Origin: Sepiola atlantica
Taxonomy: Eukaryota; Mollusca; Cephalopoda; Sepiida; Sepiolidae
Reading direction: 5' to 3'
Assembly: GCA_963556195.1 (NCBI GenBank)
Contig: OY744516.1
Coordinates: 32,501,593 to 32,565,592 of the forward strand
DNA: 64,000 nt
The notes under the pieces are model-generated. The model had not been told where the DNA came from. It did no database searches and was given only the letters and a program-made list of their open reading frames with translations. Of the stretch, positions 1 to 10,982 are shown in pieces. The first letter of the stretch is position 1. Each line of letters starts with the position of its first letter. Made by a program: the position numbers and the translations under genes.

Positions 1-549
1 AAGGTCTTAAAATAGTATGGTTTATTCCAACGTACATATCTTGTACAAACAATAGTACCTATGGTAATCCAATAGGATTTAACAGAATACAATCGAATCG
101 TCAATACTACTGTTCATAGTCGTATTTATTGTCCAGACTAGTTCAGTTATTTAGTGACTGAGGGGAGTCCGGTATCCCATCACAGCAGTTTTATATAAAT
201 GAAAATGACAACTGTGGATAGGGCGCAATGAAATTACTTTTTATATATGCCCAGGTCATGAGATAAGTTTTTGAGAGAAAATTTATCCCCTCATAATAAA
301 GTGTTTTTTTTATAAAGAAGCCCTCGATTCACAAAATTTGAATGAAACCGAAGCATAATAAACAATGTTTTATTTTTTTTTTCAACATTTTCCTGTACTG
401 TGACAAGATAAAAGACTGTGACCTGACGAAAACATCATTTATAATTACATGAAGTGGTATTACTTCATTATATCGAAGTGATAAGACATGAAGTATTAAT
501 ACTTTATTCTTAGAATATGATTAAATGGAGACAGCAAAACAGTTTTTAC
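1..549. other. AT-rich sequence, no gene seen
   Basis: No coding stretch or clear repeat was recognised. It lies on the 3' side of the minus-strand LINE fragment at 550-2160 and may hold that element's decayed downstream sequence. Confidence 0.4.
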
Positions 550-2160
550 CTAGGTGAGAAAAATATAAAATGGGTAATTACTTAAAAAGATCCTTTCAGA
601 ATCACTGGTACTTTTGAAATAGTATGTATGATTATATAGACAGCTTATATGCAACAAACAGCTTTGTGGTACCTTTTCCCCTACTTGACCGTTTTTATGT
701 CTCATGTTCTGAGTAAATATTCTAGTTGAGTTTATTTGTGTTTCTAAATCCTTTTTTAGTTTACGATCATTCATATACATGAGGTGGTTTATTTTTTTCC
801 TTTGTGTTTGTAAATTTGTATCTGCCATTACAGCTTTTTAGTACGTTGCTGAGTGGCATCATGGCTATGACAAAAAGTAGTGGAGATATAAAGTCTTTCT
901 GGAAAATGCCTCTGTATTATTATCTATATCAGTTCCATTTTCCATGTTTCAATTGCTTTCTCTATAAAATCTATATATTTTTTTCAAATATTTTGTACAT
1001 CTTTAAGCATTCAATTATCTATGCTTGGAGGATTGTGTTGTATGCTTTCATACCATGACTATGCTCTTCTTTCTGTTTTTTTTACTTCCTTTAGCATCCT
1101 TTAGTCAATGTATAGCAATCATTTTTCCTTCTTGTCGCTTTCTGGAATCTTTTCTGTTCTTTAGCGAATAGTCTGCAGCTATTAAGAGAGGGGTAAATAT
1201 TGTCGCTAAGTTGTATCATTAAGATTTTCCACATGCTTCATCGGAATGTTATCGATCTGTAGTTGATTGGGATCATTCCCTTCTCTTAATGTCAATCCTC
1301 TTTTTCACTCTGGTATGGTACCTCTCTTTAAGTTTTGTGCTAGTCTTTCATATGGGGTCATGAATTTCTTAAACAAGAATCTATGTATTCCATTGTGACC
1401 AGATAGTTCTCAGTTTGCCATTTTTTAAGTTCATTTTGAAGGTTTCTTCATTAATTTCGGTTTCAGTTCCTTCAAATTCCTGAAGATCTTTCCTCATTTT
1501 TTCTATCACTTGGCATTTCTGTTGTGATCTTGTTTTTTCTTTTGTTGTTTTTTGTTGTTTTTTTTCTTGCTCCGAAAGTGTTGTTTCTGATGAGTCCGGT
1601 TGCTCTGTTTTTGCCCTTCTTCCATTTATATTTTTATAAAATTGTCTTTCATTGTTTGCACAAGTCCTGTTTTATTTGTACTGTTAATATTTTTATCTGT
1701 TTCTTTTCAGTTTTTCATCCTTAGTACCTTTTCTAGTTCTTTGTGTTTCTTGATTAACCTTTCTTCTTCTTTGTCAGTTGTATTTTTCTTCTTCCATCGT
1801 TTTCTGATCTCTTTAACCTTATTCACAGCTTTAACTTCTTATTTTTTAATTTACTGATTTGGAATTCAAGTCTAGTTTTTGTTGTTCCATATTCTTGGTG
1901 AGGTTTTGTTTTCTATATTGAATCTCTTGATTACAAATGTGGCCACAGCATAAATTAGGTCGTTTATATCTGTAATATTGTGTGTGGGGGTGGGTGGGGG
2001 ATGAACGGATTCTGTTAAAATTTTTCATTTCTGATTTTATTTTTTTATTTTTGTTTTTCAGTTTTCGTTCATAAGAGATGGCAGTTTCGTTTCGGCCTCT
2101 TTTATAATTTCTTTCATACTTTCAACTTCTGCTGCTTCTTCCTCAGTGATTTCTATGTTT
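550..2160 (-). pseudogene. decayed non-LTR retrotransposon (LINE) reverse transcriptase
   Basis: Read on the minus strand, several frames together give a degenerate reverse transcriptase. From its N-terminal side there is a stretch ending NERQFYKNINGR, then SGHNGIHRFLFKKF (about 1340-1400), then an ISPLLFVIAMMPLS segment (about 830-890), then INHLMYMNDRKLKKDL (about 740-810). The last corresponds to the catalytic motif C, normally MDD, here MND. Order and spacing fit LINE polymerases of invertebrates. Frames shift repeatedly and stops are frequent, so it cannot be functional. The surrounding sequence is strongly T-rich on the plus strand, as expected of an A-rich LINE sense strand. The clade is not resolved. 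The call rests on motif recognition, not on a search. Confidence 0.72.
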
Positions 2161-2284
2161 TGGTTATCAGTGTTTTCTACAGTTTCAATTCTTATATTAT
2201 GTCCGGTTTCTACCCGTGAATTTAGAATGAATAACTCACTAAGAGTTTACACACAAGTCATTATAAGTAATTGCTCATTAGTAA

Positions 2285-2520
2285 TAAAAAGTGGTGTTCT
2301 CTGGAGTCTAAGTGGCAACAAGTCTCTCCAGATTGCCAACAGTCTCTGCTTCTTTCGATAACCGTTGCAAATCATTTATGTTATCACAACAACCGTTTAC
2401 CATTGATTTCTTGCTGATAACGACCGTTGGTTTTCTCTAGAATTTGAATGGCAATAAACCTCTCCAAGATTACAGTAATCACCACACCCTTCCAGTAGAG
2501 GTCTGGGTGGTGTTCTCCCT
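2285..2520. repeat. imperfect tandem duplication, period about 140 bp
   Basis: A block with GGTGTTCTCTGGAGTCTAAG and CTCTCCAGATTGCC near 2290-2335 recurs with divergence near 2430-2480 (TTTTCTCTAGAATTTGAATG, CTCTCCAAGATTAC). A third partial start (GGTGGTGTTCTCC) follows near 2507. No coding potential is seen. Confidence 0.5.
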
Positions 2521-2814
2521 CCCCGATCATTCAATCCCCCATTGACCCGTTACAACCATTTTGTGTGATGTCAGCAGAGGCTGTGTGTGTGGAGGGGAGT
2601 GTGGTAATGAATAAAATTTCTAATTGAAAAGTATTTACTAATGAAGGAGTTTAAAAAACATTTTAATAGGTAATTTTCATTTACAATGTTTTAAGTAAGG
2701 TTTCTAATGTTTGATGTGTCTGTTTTATGGCATATTAATCCTTTTAAAAGTTATTTACTAACGAAACAATAGCAAATGTAAACTATGCATTAAATACAAG
2801 TTGCTATTTTATCC
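2521..2814. other. noncoding AT-rich spacer
   Basis: Only short ORFs are present and no recognisable repeat was found. Confidence 0.4.
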
Positions 2815-2935
2815 ATAACTGTTATTGCAGTATAAATGAACGCAATAGATCTGATACAATTTGAACTCAGCTTAGCCAATATCATACGGCATCATTATCC
2901 AGCAGGCCTCTAGTGCTCTTCCTCCCAGTTATTAA
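2815..2935 (-). mobile_element. tRNA-related SINE fragment
   Basis: This shares the block GCAATAGATC(T/G)GAT...TTTGAACTCAGCTTAG with 47700-47815, in the same orientation. On the minus strand the block holds a box-B-like GAGTTCAAAT and, further 5', a box-A-like segment, in the spacing of a tRNA-derived SINE head. It is degenerate, and the parent tRNA is not identified. Confidence 0.5.
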
Positions 2936-3596
2936 TGAAAATGGTTCACGGCTATCAAAATTAATAAGTTGTCTGTAGTTATTTACAAAGGTTCAAAGTA
3001 GTAATTTCTAACTTATTTCATCACTGCATATGTTTATTGTTTATCACTTTAAAACAATTACTTTTAAAACATCTATGAAATAATTTATGAGTATTTCCTT
3101 ACATCTATGCAATCAAAAACACAATGATGTTTTTAAGTGATAAGTTCTATTGCTACACGAAAATAAGTCTATCTGTAAGTGGCACTTCCATTCTCTACAA
3201 TTTCACAGTGAATGTCTTTTGTAGGAACACGGCTGGAATTTCTATTCCAATCAAACTATGGATGATAAATTCTTTAAAAATTGATGACAATTGACATTAT
3301 TTGTTCAGAGGATTAATGGCATCGTTGTTTTTGTGCCTGTAACATGAGATTTGTCTCTATCCATCCCCACCATTTGTTTAGTTGCTCTTTGAAAAATGAC
3401 CCTTATCAGGCTGACAGCCAAACAGATAGAAAGGCATTAATCATCCCATAGGAGCAGCATCAATTGCTTTTGGATTTCATATTTTAGCATCAGGATAAAA
3501 AAAAAATTAATAGCACAAGGTGTGTATTTGAGTCTGTTTGCAGACAAATTAGGAATACGCATACATTCATGTATATATATTTATATGCATTTTATT

Positions 3597-3606
<10 letters not shown>
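2936..3606. other. noncoding AT-rich sequence
   Basis: No gene, RNA or clear repeat was recognised. Confidence 0.4.

Positions 3607-3657
<51 letters not shown>
3607..3657. repeat. (TA)n microsatellite followed by (GA)-rich tail
   Basis: An uninterrupted TA run is followed by GAGAGAGCGAGTGAGAGAGAG to about 3681. The tyrosine/isoleucine repeat ORFs drawn through it are artefacts. Confidence 0.97.
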
Positions 3658-3666
<9 letters not shown>

Positions 3667-3807
3667 CGAGTGAGAGAGAGGTGTAGACGAAATAACAATT
3701 TCCACCTAGCGTGAAGCAATAATCTTTTGTAAAGAATAGATTTCTCTCGGTTACTTGTAGTGTTATAAAAATAATATATATAAACAAAAAAAGTAATTTG
3801 CAAAATT

Positions 3808-4447
3808 TTGGTTATTCGGACTACATTTCTTATTATGAGTGTTATCATCACAACATTTCGGCCACTATAATCTCCAGCCTTCTTCAGGTGTATCTTTTCG
3901 AACTCGGGAATATTTCTATTGAGCTCGGGAATCTGGATGGAATTTCGAACAGAACTCTTTATTTAATCCACAAGGGTAGCATGCTCTTGTTCCGTCAGCC
4001 ATGACTGGGAGAAATCTTCAGTAATTCGCAATTCTTCGCATCACCCGCACCGAGGATTGAACTTTCAACCTTCAGATGACTATCACTTGGAACTGAATTT
4101 AACTTAGTACCATATCCTCAGTGCGGGCAATACAAAGAATTGTGAATTACTGAACACTTCTCCCAGTCATGGCTGACGGAACACCGGCATGCTACTCCGT
4201 GGATTAAATAAATGGTTCCGTTCGAAATTCCGTCTAGATTCCTGAGTTCGAAGAGATACACCTGAAGAAGGCCAGAGGTTACAGCAGCCGAAACGTTGTG
4301 ATGATAGCACTAAAGATGAGAAATGTAGTCTAATAATTTTGGTTATTTGGACTACATTTCTCATCTTGACTGCTATCATCACAACGTTTCGGCTGCTGTA
4401 ACCTCTGGCCTTCTTCAGGTGTATCTCTTCGAACTCAGGAATTATCA
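3808..4447. mobile_element. Penelope-like terminal repeats, three copies in alternating orientation
   Basis: The same unit occurs three times: minus (about 3808-4045), plus (about 4115-4330) and minus again, truncated (4337-4446). In the plus sense it contains CCTGAAGAAGGCC, then CCGAAACGTTGTGATGATAGC and GAGAAATGTAGTC. The CTGAAGA...GAAACG pair is the core order of a hammerhead ribozyme, with only a 3-bp GGC/GCC stem II. The same unit flanks a reverse transcriptase at 53455-54235 and recurs alone at 26085-26395, which ties it to a Penelope-like family. The second and third copies form a nearly perfect 80-90 bp palindrome around 4340. No coding sequence lies between the copies. Confidence 0.72.
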
Positions 4448-4904
4448 ATCCTCATCTAAAAAAATCAGAAATATAAAAAAGTAATATATAGCGCTATAAT
4501 GTTCTCTTTTTAGTAACTTGTTTGTTATCACAATGAATGTGTTGCTTGACTGCTAATCGCATTGAGGTGCAATCTTTCAAATCTCGACAGGAATACACTC
4601 ACTATGTCTAGCCACACTGATGAGTTATGAACGACGAAACAGATGTCAGTGGATGACTATATTATATGTATGTATATATATATATATATATATATTGTTA
4701 AAATGACAGATAGTTGAATGGAAATTATCAGAGAAATAAAATGTATTTCATAAACATTAAACCGAGAAGAGCAAAATCTATTTTATACTGTGTCTTTCAA
4801 ATTTGTCCTTTGAACCCAAACAAGTTATAAAGAAGAAATGTTATTCCAGTTGAATAAACGTCGTCAACCCACCCTATCCTTGCATTTAAAAGAATCGAAT
4901 CTTG
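4448..4904. other. noncoding sequence with short (TA)n at 4672-4694
   Basis: AT-rich, with one short TA run preceded by TATGTATGTA. No gene is recognised. Confidence 0.45.
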
Positions 4905-5235
4905 CGTCCAATTAGTGACACCCCGCCCCGTTCTGAACCATAGTCAAGTGGAAGTCAGATGACACAGTCGGTCAACTGTCAGCTCTTAAAACATTTACGA
5001 ACGTATTTACCTCACATCAAAAGGCAAGTATCGTCGCCTTTTAACTCTTATTTCCTGTTAGCAACACCCTCTCCCCATGCTGAACCCTTAGACGAAGAGA
5101 AGTCAAACGTCGGGCAAACGTTTGGTCTCATTTCTTAACGTTCACATATGCCGTAACCTCAAAACAGTGCAAACTATAGTCGCCTGCTAACTCAAAGAAA
5201 CTTTCAACACACCCTCCCCGCCCACACATATCAAC
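4905..5235. repeat. tandem duplication, period about 147 bp
   Basis: Block 1 runs from about 4908 (GTGACACCCCGCCCCGTTCTGA to GTCGCCTTTTAACTC). Block 2 runs from about 5055 (GCAACACCCTCTCCCCATGCTGA to GTCGCCTGCTAACTC). A third partial copy starts near 5200 (CAACACACCCTCCCCGCC). The units have diverged, so the array is old. Confidence 0.6.
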
Positions 5236-5439
5236 AAAGATATAAAAAGCGAGTTGGCAAATCGACCAGAGTTCCTGTCAGCCGAAGAGTAAACTGTTGC
5301 TGGTAGTAACCCATCATCATCAGTGTATGCACTGTGAGCTATGAAAAGGAAGAAGAAAAAGACAAGAGTAGTGGTAGCAAAACAATAGCACCTTCTTTTG
5401 TGCAACAGTCCATGGTTGGGCTTTTAAGTCTCTTATGTT

Positions 5440-5921
5440 TCTTTTTTTTTATTTGGTGCAGATATGGGGGCCAGGACCTTTTGTCTTAAGGTCTGATGGC
5501 TGACCCTGGTTGACCTCTGTATTGGCTGGAGCACCATTTCCAGAGGCAAGAAGGTTCACACCATTGCTTACATCTTTCCACCTGGTGTATGAACGGGTTG
5601 ATGGGACCTTTTTATCCTGGGTGCCAGCCTGCCAGTATTTATTTTCGTTGTTAATCATATTTTTTATCATTCATTTCCTCATTGTCAACGGCTTCTAATT
5701 CATTATTCAAAGCTGCCCTTTATTAATAGAGGGGGTACCCTCGTCCGCAATTTGGGAGACGTGCTGGATGGCTTGAGGAGACAGCACACCATTTTTGTGA
5801 ATATTTGGTCAGGGTTTACTTCAAATAAAAAGTATCCTCATGTCAGAGTCTCTGACAAACCCCTGTACAGAGAGACCAAAGACACCCGAGGGTGGTGTCT
5901 AGTAGGCATTCAAGTCCTCCC

Positions 5922-5928
<7 letters not shown>
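5440..5928. other. non-AT-rich block of unknown origin
   Basis: This stretch is less AT-rich than its surroundings and abuts the (TA)n array at 5929. Short ORFs exist on both strands (5510-5698 plus, 5752-5930 plus, 5449-5670 minus) but none gives a recognisable protein. It could be a fragment of an unrecognised mobile element. Confidence 0.35.

Positions 5929-6002
<74 letters not shown>
5929..6002. repeat. (TA)n array, left of a MITE
   Basis: About 37 TA units directly precede the MITE at 6003. The array resumes at 6386, so the MITE inserted into a longer TA tract. Confidence 0.97.
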
Positions 6003-6005
<3 letters not shown>

Positions 6006-6382
6006 GGTGGGCCAAAATAAGGGTCCTATCTTTAAATTTGAATAACTTGAATTTGAATAACTTCCACAAAATAAAAGTTAAACTCACCAAACTTTATGTG
6101 TGTGTAGACTGACCCTTCCGAGATTTTTTGAAATAAACAAAACAAATTTTAGCCGAAAAGCACTTCTTAAAACTTACAAAAACTAAAGTATTGTTTTTTA
6201 CACTGTTTTGAGTTTTTTAAGCAAAAATAATGTTTTCTAAATGAGGGTACGTTCCTTAGGGCTAATACGGCTCATGCTTGCTTCGGAAGGGGTCCTTTAC
6301 TTATTCTAAAAAAAATTTTTTTTTAAAATCAATAAATTGAAGTTATGAATTTTTAAAAATAGGACCCTTATTTTTGCCCACC

Positions 6383-6385
<3 letters not shown>
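6003..6385. mobile_element. Tc1/mariner-type MITE (383 bp) with long TIRs
   Basis: It begins CAGGGTGGGCCAAAATAAGG and ends with the inverted CCTTATTTTTGCCCACCCTG. The inverted repeats remain similar for about 45 bp, including GGTCCTAT and an AATAACTT-like block. TA flanks both ends, the target duplication expected of the Tc1/mariner superfamily. The interior is AT-rich and lacks coding potential, so it is non-autonomous. Because the target was a TA array, the exact boundary could shift by two bases. Confidence 0.88.

Positions 6386-6444
<59 letters not shown>
6386..6444. repeat. (TA)n array, right of the MITE
   Basis: This continues the TA tract interrupted by the MITE, ending at TATTATAATG. 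Confidence 0.97.
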
Positions 6445-6450
<6 letters not shown>

Positions 6451-7528
6451 GTGCATGAAGAAATAAGTAGTGTGGTCAACTACATTAGTACGAACATAAT
6501 ATATTTATATATTTATAACATCATACAATTATCATTAATTGAATGTTAATCCAACAAAAAATTCTATTTATCTCAAGTAATATTTATTATTCCCCCCCCC
6601 CCCAAAAAAAAAATATTTTTATGCTTTATCTATTGAAAATTTAGTTTATATGTAATGTTAACTTTTATAATAATAAAATATAAATCAGAACAATAAAATG
6701 TAATTCGATTTAATTTCTTTCGGAAAATACTTAATCCAACTAGGAATATTTTACAGATGGATGCCATGATATTAATATAACAGTATTATTATAAAAGTTA
6801 ATATTAAATCTAAATTTACTTTTCAATAGATGAAGCTGAAAATATTTTCAGGAATAATAAATATCACTTAAAACAAACTTTATTCTTATGATTAACACCC
6901 AATTAATTTAACTGTTATAATACAAAGGAAATAATTCACTTCTAAGAAATTGATAGTTATCTCCAGTTGATCTACTAAATTTCGAACAATTGAAAAAAAT
7001 ATATATAATTAACTCTCTTTAATTATTGTAACTCTCTAATGAAAATATAAATAAACACACCTTTTGAAAAAACATTAATGATATAGTTTCTTGGCTTGTA
7101 ACAGTGATCGATCATGAAGATTTTGATGGTAAAATATTTCTTTAAATATTTTTTTAAGGTATAATGTGACAATTGATAATTTGTCTATATCCTATTGGAA
7201 ATAATTTTCATAAATTTCTGATAAGATGTTTTCAATTTATTTTATTGTTTAGACATTTGTATTAAATAAGAAAAGGTGATAAATAAGCATCATGCTTTGT
7301 TTATAATATGTATTCTGGAATAAATTTGCTTTGAAACAATTGTAAAAGGACTTTTACTATGAATTTCTTTAGAAAATAGCTAAAAAAGATATCTTTAAAT
7401 ATATATTTACCTCTGTTTATTTTATGAAGGGCATTTCTTGCAAATTTGAACCTAAGATTCCTAACAAAAAGCTTCTTTGAAAAAATCTTTATCTAAAAGG
7501 TCTTTCTCTAAAGGATCCTGCAAATAAT
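6445..7528. other. long AT-rich noncoding region
   Basis: It holds a C run followed by an A run near 6593-6615 and otherwise only AT-rich sequence. No gene or repeat family is recognised. Confidence 0.45.
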
Positions 7529-7537
7529 ATATATATT

Positions 7538-7560
<23 letters not shown>

Positions 7561-7570
<10 letters not shown>

Positions 7571-7817
7571 ATCACTCTTCACTGCTTGCTGTGAATACCC
7601 GCCGACTTGGCATTTACAAAATTAAATTCCTCCTAAATTCCAAGCTACTTTGTGGTGGCCAACGGGTAAGTCTCTTGAATGTGAATCAGTGGGCATTTGT
7701 GATCAGAGTTTGCGCTCACCGACCGTCGGAATTAGCTTTGTGCACTGAAGATTGCGTAAGCATGAAACATCGATGTCTGTAGATAATAAATAGTTAATAT
7801 TTATTTATAAAATATTA
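7561..7817 (+). mobile_element. Penelope-like terminal region between two (TA)n tracts
   Basis: The segment lies between TA tracts at 7529-7560 and 7818-7832 and ends with a hammerhead-like motif (7736-7785). A short ORF (7591-7782) runs through it but has no recognisable protein. The layout of terminus, ribozyme and TA tract repeats at 40024-40227, where the ribozyme motif is clearly related. Confidence 0.55.
7736..7785 (+). ncRNA. hammerhead ribozyme-like motif (type I, minimal stem III)
   Basis: Core CTGAAGA is at 7745-7751. Stem II TGC-GTAA-GCA (7753-7762) is closed by a U-U mismatch. GAAA is at 7764-7767. A very short stem III lies in the self-complementary ACATCGATGT (7767-7776), followed by cleavage-site C at 7777 in GTC. 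Stem I pairs TGCA (7741-7744) with TGTA (7778-7781), one G-U. All conserved core positions that I can check are present. Minimal hammerheads with weak stem III are known from Penelope-like elements. A palindromic stem III would let two copies form a dimeric ribozyme. Catalysis is inferred. Confidence 0.68.
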
Positions 7818-7832
7818 TTATATATATATATA

Positions 7833-8348
7833 TGGGTGCTGCAGCAAAATCTGACACTTGACAAAAAAAAACGAAATAGAAAATAAAAACAAAAGTCGTA
7901 TATGCAGAGACCAGACAGTTTATTTAGAGTTACATACCACATTATTTTTCAATGTATCCACCAGCGGCAAAGACGATCATCTCAAGGTGGGCGTGAAATG
8001 AGTCATAAGCTTTGGCGACCATGCCCTTGTCTAAAGAAAGGGACGTCTTGACGATGGCAGCCTTCAGAGAGTCGACCATGCTGTGGACGTGCTTGTTTGT
8101 CTTGGCTTCGATCACACCTCAGAAGAAATAGTCAAGGGGATTGCAGTCGGGTAAGGAGTGTGACCATAAATCCGACGACCAGTGGTGAGAAACATTGTTG
8201 AGCAATCAGGCCTTGGTCGTCTTGGCCTTCTGTGCAGGAGCAGAGTCTTGCTCGAAGACATTGAGGCATGGGCAGCGATCTCATCCATCCAGGCCGTCAC
8301 CATGCTCCTCAGCACCTCCTGGTATTTTGGTTACTTTTTGTCAAGTGT

Positions 8349-8350
<2 letters not shown>
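7833..8350 (-). mobile_element. degenerate Tc1/mariner element fragment
   Basis: The left end has ATCTGACACTTGACAAAAA (about 7849-7867). The right end has the inverted TTTTTGTCAAGTGTCGGAT (about 8335-8353), giving matching inverted termini. TA tracts flank both sides. The interior encodes the C-terminal part of a transposase on the minus strand. The 5' half of the element is missing, so this is an internally deleted copy. Confidence 0.75.
7942..8330 (-). pseudogene. mariner-type transposase, C-terminal fragment with in-frame stop
   Basis: In one minus-strand frame the order is QDSAPAQKA (catalytic Asp 2 region), SLPDCNPLDYFF (region of the third Asp), then EAKTNKHVHSMVDSLKAAIVK and a C-terminus FAAGGYIEK followed by TAA at 7942-7944. 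This is the characteristic C-terminal third of Tc1/mariner DDE transposases, which usually span about 340 residues; only about 125 remain. A TGA replaces the expected Trp after DYFF, and another stop follows AKTTKA. There is no DNA-binding domain and no first Asp. It cannot make an active enzyme. Confidence 0.82.

Positions 8351-8416
<66 letters not shown>
8351..8416. repeat. (TA)n array at the mariner fragment's end
   Basis: The TA run begins at the last base of the inverted terminus, so the element was inserted at, or was flanked by, TA repeats. Confidence 0.97.
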
Positions 8417-8427
<11 letters not shown>

Positions 8428-10797
8428 TGTCACATATGTTGGACTTTACATCTCTTTTTATTTTATTGAAAGACTAATTGGCCTTGCTTGAAACCAAAAT
8501 TTCTTCAACACTTCTTTGTATTTTATCATCTATGTGTGAAATATAGTTCTCTTCACATTTTTATGCGAATCTGAAAACTTTTGGACATCTGATCTGATAT
8601 TAAACTCTCTTCTTCGATTTTCAATCTCAGTATTAATGTGTAAAGTCAAGAGGCATTGTGTGGTCTAGGGCTTCACAGGAGAAGCGGCAAACACTTCTCA
8701 AATGAAAGCGATCCTAGTTTTTCCTCATTTAGATCAATGCAAGAAAAACAAAATGAGAAATTAATACAATTAATGATCCTGCTGGGTACAGATTCATTGT
8801 AGATGCCGACTGTTTCCCCTATAAAAAAAGTTCTTCATGTTGCTATCAAAGAGTAAACTTTTCCATCTGCAAGGGTAACCTTTGAAGGATAGTTTCTATT
8901 TTGTTCTACATAATCATATCAAACGGCCAAACCCGGAATTGAAGTCAGCTTTTAAAAAGGTTTTGTTCAATGTATTGCAATCAATTATTACATTTCTGAA
9001 CTTTATTAGAAATTCGATTTTTATCTGAGAAAACATTGTAGTCTCACCTCTGAAAACCATATCGAATTGGAATTCCAGACATACATATAAACAAAGATAT
9101 TGTTCTTCAAACTTCGAACTCTGTAATTGAACATTTCCTTTTCCCTGATTGCAGAAATATTGGGTTCTCAGTAGCGTACAATTAGCTCTTGAAAAGATAA
9201 GAATATTTTGAATTCATTTCATTCTTAAACACTTTATTTATTCCAAGAAAGAATATTCTTTCTTTTCCACTTTAATATCTTATTCTCCCTTGCTTTTTAC
9301 ATATTAGTTTAACTGATATCCCTGTTTATAAATAATAGATTTCATACAATCTTCTGTGTCATTATTGTTTCTTCAGCGTGTTGTATCTATTGAAATTTTC
9401 TGCGAAACAAAACATGAATGGATTACCACTTTTATATATGTATTTCTTATTTCTATTTGAATCCTGAAAATTATTGTTTATGTCACCTTGTGCGACACAT
9501 CACGCCCGTTTATAACAATATATTTGATATTATATAAATAATATTATATATAATCTATATATTAGTATTTAAACTTATTTATTATTATTATTTTAGTGTT
9601 TTGTTAACCTGCATTTAAAATACATATATTCCAACTGATTTAAAAATCATCATTTCTTAATGATTTGAATATATCATTTTTCTGATGATAAACAACAGGA
9701 AAAATAAATGTGAGTATTTGCTTTAAAAAATGTGATTCATAAAAAACAAATAAATGTTGACCTTGGGTACTTTACTGCATTATGTGTGTGTGCTCCGGTG
9801 TGCATGTGTGTGTGCATTGATGTGTTCCTGTGTGCATGTGTTTTATAAAAACCTTGGATTAGATCAATTGGATTTGGTCAGAAATGAATCTGGCTAGAAA
9901 GATTTTAATTCAATGGTTATGTTAAACTCTGTTATCAAATCGGTCTGAATTATAAAAATGACTGTTCAGTAAAATAAAAATGAAAATAAAAATAAAATAT
10001 CCTATAAGATGATGTTACGAAATTGCCTGCACATATGCAGTGAAATCAGTAGCTCAGACTAAACAAGCTAGTCTACATAAATTCTTAGAAGGCAAAAATA
10101 TTCATGCATACAAATTGAATAAAGAAACCAGCATCCTTTGACTAACAAGACATGCCATTTAGTTTCACATCAGAAAATGATAAACTGGATAGATTAATAA
10201 TGCTTTAGATCCGCTCATTTTGATTCCCCAAACCATTTTTGGTAGAGGTTTTGATCTTTAGAGTCAGCTGAATAAACACAGACATTAATCCTTCGGAAAT
10301 CTTTGAGCCAAAAATAAGCAATTCGGAAGCGTCTATTTACTTAATCTAACACAGCAGAAAATGTGTACTGGTTAAGCCTAAGATTGGTTGGCTGACTATC
10401 TCTAATTCAGACTTTTGAAAATGTCATCTAATCAGCCAACCAAGACAAGGACACACAGCAGAAAGAGAAGGAAATTGAATTAGGACAAACCACAAGACAA
10501 TTCAAGCAAATGTTTTTTTTGGGAAGGTGGGGGGGGGGGGCAAGTAATCAGTAATAAATATAAATCATTGAGAGTGTGTGCATGCTACATTTATGTTAGG
10601 ATATGCATGAATATGTATACATGTATTATTTATTAGTTGGTAAATGTGTGTGTTTGTGTTTGTGTGTGTGTGTGTGCATAGGTGTGTTTTGCTTGACTTT
10701 CAGGAGAAGTATGTGTCTATAAGTTTGGAAATTTAAAATTACCTGGAAAATATACTATGTGGATGTTTTTCTGTCTCATTTATGAAGTAGAAGGATA

Positions 10798-10799
<2 letters not shown>
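8417..10799. other. 2.4 kb AT-rich noncoding region
   Basis: No coding fragment is recognised. There are GT/TGTG-rich patches near 9780-9840 and 10640-10690, and a short inverted pair near 10390 and 10437 (GGTTGGCTGA / TCAGCCAACC). A poly-G run lies at 10525-10540. Confidence 0.45.

Positions 10800-10856
<57 letters not shown>
10800..10856. repeat. (TA)n array left of a hammerhead motif
   Basis: The TA tract ends five bases before the hammerhead-like segment at 10861. A second TA/TG tract lies at 10946-10982. Confidence 0.97.
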
Positions 10857-10860
<4 letters not shown>

Positions 10861-10922
10861 TCATTTTAGCTTGACGATTCCCTATGGGGATGAAACGCAG
10901 AAGCCCCTGTGTAGCTTAATTG
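10861..10922 (+). ncRNA. hammerhead ribozyme-like motif with three stems
   Basis: The core reads TTGACGA (10871-10877), a C3-to-U change from CUGANGA. Stem II is TCCC...GGGGA around loop TAT (10879-10890). GAAA is at 10892-10895. Stem III pairs ACGCAG (10895-10900) with CTGTGT (10907-10912) over a 6-nt loop. The cleavage-site base is A at 10913. Stem I pairs AGC (10868-10870) with GCT (10914-10916), with more pairs beyond a mismatch. It sits between two TA tracts. The core substitution makes activity doubtful, but the three-stem pairing is unlikely by chance. Confidence 0.6.
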
Positions 10923-10944
10923 CCATAAATATATTTTCACAACT

Positions 10945-10982
<38 letters not shown>

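Noticed and set aside
5752..6045. ORFs made of alternating Ile-Tyr residues here and at about 15 other (TA)n arrays
   Set aside because: They are translations of TA microsatellites and extend only because TA repeats lack stops in those frames.
8650..8930. Less AT-rich segment considered as an exon
   Set aside because: Stops in all frames at short intervals and no splice-site pair.
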